DNA of 64,000 nt. Origin: Aquatica leii. Its lineage: Eukaryota > Arthropoda > Insecta > Coleoptera > Lampyridae. The notes under the pieces are model-generated. The model had not been told where the DNA came from and did not search any database. It saw only the letters and a program-made list of their open reading frames with translations. The position numbers and the translations under genes are program-made. The first letter of the stretch is position 1. Each line of letters opens with the position of its first letter. Positions 43,366 to 53,220 of this stretch are shown here, one piece after another. Location: positions 83,890,520 to 83,954,519 of the forward strand of contig CM069432.1 of the NCBI GenBank assembly GCA_035610365.1, given 5' to 3'.

Positions 43366-45307
43366 TATCACGCCTTACTCCCTGTGGTGGTGCGGAGACG
43401 AGGAAGGGGGTGGTAGATTGCTTCGCCCAGCTAGCTCGTTCGGGTCGTGGATCTGATGGAACTGTGCTGGTGGTCGTCACAGTTACCGGGCGCCAGGGTT
43501 CAGTGATCCACTGAACGAAGCAACTACTCTGCATACAACCTCCACAGAACCCAAGTGGAGGGATTAGCCCTAGGTTTTTCTTCTTCCAACTCAACTAACC
43601 TAAAATACACCACGCGAAAGACGGCAACAATAAAAGCCAAGGATAAAGAACCAAAAGGTGTTTATTTCTCTACCAAATCCACAAAATTACCAAAATCGAT
43701 AACATATATATAAATGGCGTCAACCACGCTTACGCAAATCCCCAATAATGAACACAAAATATATAACACACATAAAATATATATATATATATATACAAAA
43801 TGTACCTTACTCACCGTGTCATTAACCCTCTATTATGAACTGTAAACCTTGTTGGTTTAAAAACAAACTGAATTAAATGCAAGACAAAGGTGATTAGTTT
43901 CTTTTCGTGTTTTATCTTTTTTTTCTTACAGGGACCAAAACTACTACAACGCGCAATTCGTCAATTACCCCAAAATAACAAGTAAACCATATATATATGC
44001 ATACATATACGTCGCAACTATAATAATCACAATAAAGGAAATATCAAATGACTAAATAAACGCTTATCGTTAATTACAAACGTTACTCGTTGGAATCCCC
44101 TACAGAAATGTATCACCTTCTTTATAATAATGATATAATCACAATGCAAAACTAAATATGAACCAATGACCGGTTTACACAACAAGAATTTTTAAGTGAC
44201 GGGATTTTTCGTTCTTTAGTTAAGTGACAAGTGACAACAGTGTAAAAAAAACGTGCCTGAAAGTTGAACACATGTTGCATGCGATTGAATGTCTTTTTAT
44301 TTTCGTTTTTATAGAATCCCTTTTTATTTTGTTTGTAGTTTTTATTCGGGGTGTGAATGTTTGAATTTGTGCGGCGTGAATGTTCTATTTTTTTTTGTAT
44401 GAGTGACTATTTTTTTTGTGTAAATGTCTTATTGTGTGGTTGTGGTATCAGGTGAGTTAAACTTCACAAATCTTAACTATTTACAAGTAAAGTGACACAG
44501 GTACATCAGGACGAACACTAATACACGGACTGACCTTGTCGCAGCTGTCTTCGGCATAACTGCATCGATGGGAAGGTACGTACCAAATATTTAATCAAAC
44601 GCACACTAAATCATATACTTTGTAGGTCGATGTTGCCCCAATGCTTCCGGGTGTCGAAGCAGGTTCCCCGATGTATGCGACAGATTGACGAAGTAAGTAC
44701 AGCGAGACGAATTACTTTACATAAACTTCCCCGTTGACAAGTTGTACATAGAAGGGCCCAAAATCGCAAGCAGCTCACAGCGATACAACGTATTTACAAC
44801 ACCATAATCCAAGAGAACGAATAAAAGCAAAAATAAGTAAAACGAGCAACAGGGGCAAGAACAAAAACAATAAAGCCTAAAATGACTATCGTTAGCTTAG
44901 TTATTAAGCTGAAAATCGAATGTGCTTACCTTAGGTGTAATGCGGCTTGCTTGTAATTGAGGTAGTTTTTATCCCGTTCAATACGGTGATTCTCTACTGT
45001 AATTCACGACAACCAAATATCCATAATACTAATCCAAATATACAGAGAATAATAATTGTACTTCCAGAATTGATCCGGTAATTTTCCGGGTGCACTAGGC
45101 ACAGGCTCTGATGTACATTCCACCTCGTATGTGATAAGACAAGAAGTGACCGAATTTTCCGTTCTGACGTTCTTATCAGTATCTACATTCTTTTCAAAAA
45201 CTTATACCGCTATCAAATTTACCTTTTCTAGGCGGGAAATTGTTGTTTAGTTTATTTGGCCTAACTTTCATAGGACCTAATTGTTAGTGTGATTTTATCC
45301 TGTTACA
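43366..45307 (-). repeat. 3' LTR of mini-Gypsy
   Basis: 1942 bp. It carries an (AT)n run (43,778-43,794) that is shorter in the partner. The minus-strand frame at its end is not a gene. Confidence 0.9.
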
Positions 45308-45318
45308 ACCCCCTCTTT
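45308..45318 (-). other. Polypurine tract of mini-Gypsy
   Basis: AAAGAGGGGGT on the minus strand, directly before the 3' LTR. Confidence 0.8.
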
Positions 45319-45645
45319 ACCTGGAAAAAGGTAAATTCCTCGAATTTACCGCTGTCAAGTTAGGTACTATAATGTGATGAATAGGACTATACACGAAACG
45401 ACACAGACAGACCCTAATCTTACTAAGAAATTTAAATACACGAACCCACAGTACTAAACTAAACTAACGACTGAACAAATAATTATTCAAAAAAAAATGA
45501 AACCAATTATAACCAAAAAAAAAATTCAAACTCAAAAAGAAAAGACAAAAAGAAAAAAAAATGAATCATTCCTACTTGCAAAACAAAATGCTAACTAAAC
45601 TAATCCTAGGTTTACAAAGCCGATAGAGTATTTCCCCCTCTCTCT

Positions 45646-45993
45646 CTAACGTGGGGTCCGATCCAATCCGTTACCAATGGACATGGACGAATTCTCATCG
45701 AAGAATGGTTTTAAGTCTTGTACATGCCAGATGCCCGTGGTTTTTCCGTCGCCGTCTTCGAGTTCGTACGTGTTGGTACCCAGTCTTCGTTTGATCCTGA
45801 AAGGACCAAGGTACAAAGGGGCTAATTTGCTCGTAAAGCGCTTGGTATCCACTTCGTCGTCTACTATGTGTGGTCGAACAGACAACACTTGTTTGAGTTG
45901 TTTCCTAAGTTCCGGTAATGTCGTTGGTATCGGTGCTCCACGAATTCGTAATTCGTATACGACTTCATCACGAAGGAGGTATTTAGGATCCAT
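45646..45993 (-). CDS. Gag-integrase fusion ORF of mini-Gypsy
   Basis: 115 codons. Residues 1-40 (MDPKYLLRDEVVYELRIRGA...) resemble the SAP-like start of a Gypsy Gag (YELRIRG...TTLPELRKQL). From about residue 52, KLAPLYLGPFRIKRRLGTNT and the following GIWHVQDLKPFF are the C-terminal tail of a Gypsy integrase, the same block as at 52,731-53,024 (GPYRVKTVKSP...LGIWHVKDLKP). The frame joins the ends of gag and pol through a deletion of everything between, without a stop. The product has no enzyme domain. It could be a by-product of deletion or retained for some role. Confidence 0.7.
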   Translation of the reverse strand: MDPKYLLRDEVVYELRIRGAPIPTTLPELRKQLKQVLSVRPHIVDDEVDTKRFTSKLAPLYLGPFRIKRRLGTNTYELEDGDGKTTGIWHVQDLKPFFDENSSMSIGNGLDRTPR

Positions 45994-46173
45994 TCTTAAA
46001 TATTTTGTTGTTGCTTAAACTTAATCTATACTAACTAATAACTAAAAACGTACGCAAGAAGATATGTAAACTATATCCAATGAACTAACCAAAGAAAGAA
46101 AACTAATCCTTACTGGAATAAAAGAACTATAAAGAAATAAAAAGAACTGTAGTTGCAGGACTGACTTTCGAGG

Positions 46174-46191
46174 CCGATACGTTGGGTGCCA
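46174..46191 (-). other. Primer-binding site of mini-Gypsy
   Basis: TGGCACCCAACGTATCGG on the minus strand, 6 bp from the 5' LTR. Confidence 0.75.
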
Positions 46192-46197
46192 ATTCTC

Positions 46198-48140
46198 TAT
46201 CACGCCTTACTCCCTATGGTGGTGCGGAGACGAGGAAGGGGGGGGTGGTAGATTGCTTCGCCCAGCTAGCTCGTTCGGGTCGTGGATCTGATGGAACTGT
46301 GCTGGTGGTCGTCACAGTTACCGGGCGCCAGGGTTCAGTGATCCACTGAACGAAGCAACTACTCTGCATACAACCTCCACAGAACCCAAGTGGAGGGATT
46401 AGCCCTAGGTTTTTCTTCTTCCAACTCAACTAACCTAAAATACACCACGCGAAAGACGGCAACAATAAAAGCCAAGGATAAAGAACCAAAAGGTGTTTAT
46501 TTCTCTACCAAATCCACAAAATTACCAAAATCGATAACATATATATAAATGGCGTCAACCACGCTTACGCAAATCCCCAATAATGAACACAAAATATATA
46601 ACACACATAAAATATATATATATATACAAAATGTACCTTACTCACCGTGTCATTAACCCTCTATTATGAACTGTAAACCTTGTTGGTTTAAAAACAAACT
46701 GAATTAAATGCAAGACAAAGGTGATTAGTTTCTTTTCGTGTTTTATTTTTTTCTTTTTCTTACAGGGACCAAAACTACTACAACGCGCAATTCGTCAATT
46801 ACCCCAAAATAACAAGTAAACCATATATATATGCATACATATACGTCGTAATAATAATCACAATAAAGGAAATATCAAATGACTAAATAAACGCTTATCG
46901 TTAATTACAAACGTTACTCGTTGGAATCCCCTACAGAAATGTATCACCTTCTTTATAATAATGATATAATCACAATGCAAAACTAAATATGAATCAATGA
47001 CCGGTTTACACAACAAGAATTTTTAAGTGACGGGATTTTTCGTTCTTTAGTTAAGTGACAAGTGACAACAGTGTAAAAAAACGTGCCTGAAAGTTGAACA
47101 CATGTTGCATGCGATTGAATGTCTTTTTATTTTCGTTTTTATAGAATCCCTTTTTATTTTGTTTGTAGTTTTTATTCGGGGTGTGAATGTTTGAATTTGT
47201 GCGGTGTGAATGTTCTATTTTTTTTGTATGAGTGACTATTTTTTTTGTGTAAATGTCTTATTGTGTGGTTGTGGTATCAGGTGAGTTAAACTTCACAAAT
47301 CTTAACTATTTACAAGTAAAGTGACACAGGTACATCAGGACGAACACTAATACACGGACTGACCTTGTCGCAGCTGTCTTCGGCATAACTGCATCGATGG
47401 GAAGGTACGTACCAAATATTTAATCAAACGCACACTAAATCATATACTTTGTAGGTCGATGTTGCCCCAATGCTTCCGGGTGTCGAAGCAGGTTCCCGAT
47501 GTATGCGACAGATTGACGAAGTAAGTACAGCGAGACGAATTACTTTACATAAACTTCCCCGTTGACAAGTTGTACATAGAAGGGCCCAAAATCGCAAGCA
47601 GCTCACAGCGATACAACGTATTTACAACACCATAATCCAAGAGAACGAATAAAAAGCAAAAATAAGTAAAACGAGCAACAGGGGCAAGAACAAAAACAAT
47701 AAAGCCTAAAATGACTATCGTTAGCTTAGTTATTAAGCTGAAAATCGAATGTGCTTACCTTAGGTGTAATGCGGCTTGCTTGTAATTGAGGTAGTTTTTT
47801 TTTATCCCGTTCAATACGGTGATTCTCTACTGTAATTCACGACAACCAAATATCCATAATACTAATCCAAATATACAGAGAATAATAATTGTACTTCCAG
47901 AATTGATCCGGTAATTTTCCGGGTGCACTAGGCACAGGCTCTGATGTACATTCCACCTCGTATGTGATAAGACAAGAAGTGACCGAATTTTCCGTTCTGA
48001 CGTTCTTATCAGTATCTACATTCTTTTCAAAAACTTATACCGCTATCAAATTTACCTTTTCTAGGCGGGAAATTGTTGTTTAGTTTATTTGGCCTAACTT
48101 TCATAGGACCTAATTGTTAGTGTGATTTTATCCTGTTACA
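46198..48140 (-). repeat. 5' LTR of mini-Gypsy
   Basis: 1943 bp, near-identical to 43,366-45,307. Confidence 0.9.
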
Positions 48141-48153
48141 ACTTTATTGACGA

Positions 48154-48750
48154 TCACAGGTAGGAATCTAAATATCGATAACAATTGCAAAATACACTCC
48201 GTAGTATACACTGGATCATCAGCTTTGCGTATATGCTGTTCACATCTTCAGTTACATATTCGACATCATTATTTTTTGCAATCATTTCTTCATACTCCGT
48301 TTTTGCAAATTGATACAAAAAACACACACTAGGACTTTTATTGTGAAACGAGCATTGACATTGCAATTGACATGGGTTTTCGTCTAATTCTTGAACAGGT
48401 ACTTCCAATATTTTTCTCAAAAATGTCGTGTTTTTTCTTCCTTTTACGAACATCATTTTCACTGAACGACACAACCAACTGATAATATTGTCAAACTGAG
48501 AACCGTGCACAAATCAATTTTTCCAATCGATACAATGATGATAAGACATAAGCCATTTAGCAGTATTTCGATACTTTGTTGGCAATGATGCAAAACTTGT
48601 TCTCAGTTGAAGAACAAAATGACTCAACCGATGGAAACAGTCATACGTGGCCAATTCTTCATCGCCTACCTTCCAGCCTTGAATATCTACTACAATAAAA
48701 TCTTTATTCCCCTGAAAACAATAATCAACTTTTTTTGCTATTGTTTCCAT
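48154..48750 (-). pseudogene. RNase H-fold-like protein of the Polinton-like element
   Basis: Residues 1-78 read METIAKKVDYCFQGNKDFIV, VDIQGWKVGDEELATYDCFH and KWLMSYHHCIDWKN. An in-frame TGA (48,514-48,516) follows. The same frame then continues FDNIISWLCRSVKMMFVKGR and CQCSFHNKSPSVCFLYQFAK to 48,154. Together about 199 codons. The opening 'VVDIQGW' strand, the later 'W....HG..W..G' loop and the 'IFVKG..K' strand match small proteins common in arthropod virus-like transposons that look like DEDD/RNase H-type nucleases. The mini-Gypsy insertion lies just past its end. The fold assignment is tentative. Confidence 0.55.
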
Positions 48751-48913
48751 TTTTAATTACCCTGTTTACGTCGCGGTCAAAGATCTACTGCAACGATTAC
48801 TTTCAAATGTTACAACTTAAATGGTAATGTTACCACAATTATGATCTATATTACACTATCTGTTTAACAATTTTTGTCAAAGGAGAATACTGAAAAGCTT
48901 TGTCGTAACGTAT

Positions 48914-49161
48914 TTAACAATACGCAGTCGTTTCTTCCGGTATTTCCTTCTTTGTCGTGTATTCGATCTTTATTTCTACTCCGTTCTTATGCAAAACGTC
49001 AGTTTGGTGTGTGCAATCTATTCTTATAAGTAGAGCGTGTCTTTTAAACTCGATTGGAGTTAACATAGGTTCTGAGTCTTGATAATAATATGCGTTCTGA
49101 AAACGAGCATACATATCGTACATTATTGCATAACGATTGCTGTCAAAGTCGACGTTTAGAT
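48914..49161 (-). pseudogene. Major capsid protein, C-terminal part
   Basis: The frame from the insertion point reads NVDFDSNRYAIMYDMYARFQ, LTPIEFKRHALLIRIDCTHQ and EIPEETTAYC before the stop at 48,914. This is the conserved C-terminus of the Polinton-type double jelly-roll capsid protein found in the F54H12.2-like family. The preceding N-terminal part is 10.3 kb away, at 59,466-60,384, on the far side of the Gypsy element. The 4-bp duplication AGAT lies exactly at the join. Confidence 0.85.
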
Positions 49162-50881
49162 TGTTACAATATTTATTGTGATCTAATGGGGAAAGGTGGA
49201 GAAAGAAACAAGGAATGAAGAACAGTATCACTTCAAAGTAATCAACCAGATGTTATCGCTTACCTTTTTGGCTAGCCTCGCCGCAGGTGGTCGTCGGGTT
49301 AAAGAAAATCCTAAGATACTTAATTAGTTCCGGTAAGCTGAATGCCCAAGTGCGCCACCTTCTCTCGAACTGTTATCCGCAGAAATTATGGTCTAGGGAA
49401 GAGAAAAGGAAAGCCTAGACCCGAAGTCTCCCCAAAAGAAAACATATGTAGTATTCACAATAATCATTTATTAAAAAAATGATTCACTATCTCCTTCCAA
49501 CGGAAGCAACACAACTGCGACGGTTACGCCACTGGTAACTCCTGACAATTATTTATATAACCCCACAGAGAAAAATTATTAAGCACAAATATCAATTACA
49601 AGTACACATAATAAGTAACAATAAATAGAGTTTGGAAGCCACACAAGCTAAGATCGTTTACGTAGCTAATAATTACCGCGGCTACGGTAGCGATGATTTA
49701 CTAATTAAACGCGTTCCCGCTAATTAATCGTACAGTCTGGGGGACAACTTGATCAAGCGTCATAAGACCGGTAAATAATAATCATCCATCTAAATATAGA
49801 GATACGGGTAACTCCCAAAATTCTACCTTTGATAAAATTTAATAATTACTGTAAGTGATTGAGAAGTTATTATAAATAATTGTAATGACTTGACCATTAC
49901 ACAGTTAAAAATATTGAAAGAATTATTGTATAAAATAATTATGAACTATTATAAAGTTTGACGTTAGGTGATTTTAACATTTGAGAGAATTATTGTATAT
50001 AAGAAGGTTATGAATTACAATAAAATTTTACGTTAGGTGATATTAACTTAAATAAGAAAATAATTATACTCGACGTCGTCTCCCACTTCCGCAATCATTT
50101 ATATATATTTATACGAGGATCGATCTTAGTTGAAATAGGTGATAAAATGGCGACACGAACACGATCTTTTGTTTCCTCATGCACGCAGCGCGGCCGCTAC
50201 TAAACGAAGGCTACAGCGTCCGGTCGAAATAAGGTCGACAGCGAGACTCCCGCGACTCCAATATAAAGGTGTCATAAATACCTCGAATATCGTAGTAGTT
50301 TTCCTTACTTTCCCGAACATCCGAACTGGTTTAGCGCGTTCACCATTTCCCTTAGATTACAGATAAAAGCACACGTAGATCTACCTCAGAACAACAGACG
50401 AAGACGTCCAAAGCGAAGATCGAGTATCCAGCATCCACTTTAATATCACCCACCACGTAACAAGGACAGAAAAAGACCCAAAGAAAGAAGCTAAAATTGT
50501 GAAGATTAGTTGGTTGGCCTCCATTACTAACACGTGTAAGAATACTAACCCACTTTATGTGTCTGGCCGTCTACAAGACATAGTGCCGATTTTATTTGCA
50601 CCGGAGGTTCAATCGGATTTATTTCCAAAAGGCTAAAATAAACGTCGGTGTAGAAGATGTTACCAGATGAAAAGAAATTCAATTTACCTCACCTCTCCGA
50701 TGTTCCCCTGTTGTAAATCGAACCACAAACAGCATAAAAATGAATATAATTCGTCGACGACTAACAACTTTCGCGCCTCCGTAGGCGTGATTTCGAACTA
50801 CGGTTCGAGGACACCGATGTTACGGTTAGTTGCCTAAACCTCAGGCGGATTTTGACTCGCAGTAGAAATTTACACGTTACA
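49162..50881 (-). repeat. 3' LTR of Gypsy
   Basis: 1720 bp. The short frames it contains (for example 50,139-50,366) recur in the partner LTR and are not genes. Confidence 0.92.
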
Positions 50882-50893
50882 AATTCCCCCCTA
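50882..50893 (-). other. Polypurine tract of Gypsy
   Basis: TAGGGGGGAATT on the minus strand, next to the 3' LTR. Confidence 0.8.
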
Positions 50894-52725
50894 GCAAGAA
50901 GTGAGACCCACGGTCGAAATCAAATCCGAACGCAGCCGTAAAGAACTTAGAGTGGAACTTGCCATGAAGTTCGTTACCAACTAAACGCACATTGAAAACC
51001 ATAACCCAACCCAGGAACCAAAAACCACAGAAACCCAACCCGATAGATGAAGGAACAGAACCTTTCGAAGTTCCCTAAGATCAATCAAACCTAACTTGGA
51101 CTAGAGACGCATACAGCAAAATGATACTGCCTGAGCAACCAAACTCCAAAGAACTTAGAAGGCCAATATCACGAAACTAACGTGCTCGTTAAAGCCACCA
51201 AATAGTGATTCCGGGTATGAATAAAGAACGAGACGTTAATCCAAGTACGGAGCGACGATCCAAGACAACTAAGAGAAAAAAGAAGAGGAGAAAAAGACGG
51301 AAGTTTAGACTAGCGTCAAGGACCCAAAAGCCCTAAAGTCCCAATGAAACCCCAACCCTAGTAGTTAACTCCCCCCCTTTACTATAACCCAATCAACCCT
51401 GCAGGAGAAGGACGTGGTGTGGTTAGGAACAAAGGAATGGGAAGGATCCCTGACCCCCAAAGTTAGGACGACCCTAGAAGCCTTGTCGTGATCGAAGGTT
51501 TCCCTGACGAAGTGCCGGACGGTTGTGTGGCGTCGGAGTCTGTTCTCCACCACAAGCCCTCGCGTCAAGATGGAGTTAGCGCGTCGTTGGGCCCCCCAAC
51601 GTTAGTCCACACAAACGCACGTCACCGCATCCCGTACTGACTTGACCACTCCAAGTCTTCTCCCACCCCGGTAAGGATCTGATCGTAACCAGTGGAAAGA
51701 AGACCCGGGAAAATTCCCCACCCTGAAAGTAAATAAAAGAAACAAGAAAAGAAGCATCCCTAAAATTTTGCCCTAAATTCCAAAATAAAAGGACTACAGC
51801 CCGCAATGGCGTGACTGTAGCCGGAAGCGATGCCTCCTGTACAACCACGAACATCCTACGTGCCGGTTCAGAAGAATTGGCCACCCCGCCCAGCTCCACC
51901 AAGCTCGCCGTACGGCCCCGAAAGGTATCATGCCTGGTCCGGAGCTTGGGGCTACCGGAACGGAGACAGACAACCTTCCCGAACACGCAGCCGTCGGGTT
52001 CCCACAACAGGCACCCCCCCACTCATGGCGACAGATTGAAAGAAGAGATAGAAGGACAGGAAGACAGAAGGAGAAAAGAGAGTACACGATGTTCTTGTAC
52101 GGATCGACTATCTCTCCCTAGGTAGTCGACCCAACAGGACCCAGCCTACTGCCCAACCAACCACCCGAAGCAATAGAGTTCCACACGTCCAATACGTGTC
52201 TAGACAATTTGTGACACAAGTTACCCCAAAAAAAATTCATCCTTCAAGAAAAAAACCCGCTAAGCGGATGAGGTGTCCCAAGTAAATCCTAAATCTAAGA
52301 ACCAACCTAAACTAAACTACAGTAACCCGATAGCACCTCGATTCAAGGGCCAAAACAAAACTAGAAGGAAATTCTGTTTACCTAGTAAACTTCCAAATAA
52401 AAGAAACGAGCCACCTCACATTGACTGAACACTCCAAGAAACTGACTAAGCAGGAACATCATCAAGTATCGATGCAGTTGGGAGTGTCGGTCTATCTTAA
52501 AGCAGTTCTAATAAAGAACCAACCCCAAACTTAAAAAGAATTGGTGTATCCACCAGACCTTAACCTAACCTTACAGCTAACTAACCCAATAAGTAAAAGG
52601 GTGAAGTAACTTGGTACAAACTTACAACTTAACCTAAGACAACCACAAATCTAATTCGTAATACTAATTTTTTCCATTTCCGAGTAAGATACGTCAAAAT
52701 ATAGCAGAATAGTCTAACCCTTAGA
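50894..52725 (-). other. Long 3' untranslated/unknown region of Gypsy
   Basis: About 1.8 kb between the end of pol and the purine tract. It is markedly GC-richer than its surroundings. Overlapping open frames exist on both strands (51,576-52,022 minus; 51,811-52,125 plus) but show no envelope signature (no signal peptide, furin site or membrane anchor that I can see) and no recognisable domain. The content is unknown. Confidence 0.5.
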
Positions 52726-52730
52726 GCACC

Positions 52731-53220
52731 CTAGATACCATCCAACTTAGGTCTTTTACGACGTCGATGATATCGTAACGAGCGATCTACAAGTGAAAGA
52801 GAAATAGGAGGTCCAACCGATAATGAGGAAACATCCGGACTGGTATAATCAGGTTTCAGATCTTTGACATGCCAGATGCCTAGAGATCGAGCGAGATCAT
52901 CTTCTAGCTCATACGTCCATGGCGACTTCACCGTTTTAACCCGATAGGGTCCAACAAACTTAGGAGCTAACTTCGCATTGTAGAAGTCTACAGCGCTAGA
53001 CAAGGTATAATTACGCTTCCACACTTTATCGCCTACCTTAAACTTGATAGGACGACGACGCAGGTTGTAATTGTGTGCGTTCTTTGCCGCAGCCTTCTTC
53101 AGTCTGTTGAGAATCTTTACACGTAAAGACTCGTATGAGTTAGTTGACGTAGTAAGAGTACGATCAGGATCAGGCAGTTCTATTTGATCCGGTGGGGAAT
53201 CCCCATTAGATCTCCATAAA
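52731..53220 (-). pseudogene. Gypsy integrase C-terminal tail, frame-shifted from pol
   Basis: From about 53,220 the frame gives a DPDRTLTTSTNSYESLRVKI segment, AKNAHNYNLRRRPIKFKVGD, and NAKLAPKFVGPYRVKTVKSP. It then reads SLGIWHVKDLKP and a basic RRRKRPKLDGI ending. This is the SH3-like tail that follows the integrase core. It is one base out of frame with the 860-codon ORF, which ends at 53,180 with an unrelated MGIPHRIK sequence. A one-base loss in the overlap (about 53,205-53,225) explains it. Confidence 0.8.

Larger units (their letters stand above)
43366..48140 (-). mobile_element. Mini-Gypsy: LTR retrotransposon with internal deletion
   Basis: Two LTRs of 1942 and 1943 bp flank an internal region of only 890 bp. 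On the minus strand they start TGTAACAGGATAAAATCAC and end GGCGTGATA. The 4-bp target duplication is ACTT (43,362-43,365; 48,141-48,144). A primer-binding site and a purine tract are present at the right places. The sole ORF fuses a Gag start to an integrase end. LTR differences are mainly run-length changes, so the insertion is recent. Confidence 0.9.

Noticed and set aside
50139..50366. ORF in the Gypsy 3' LTR, repeated at 58,723-58,938
   Set aside because: It occurs in both LTRs by duplication, has no family features and lies antisense to the element.
51811..52125. Plus-strand Pro/Arg-rich ORFs opposite the Gypsy 3' region
   Set aside because: Several overlapping frames are open at once because of base composition, so coding cannot be claimed.
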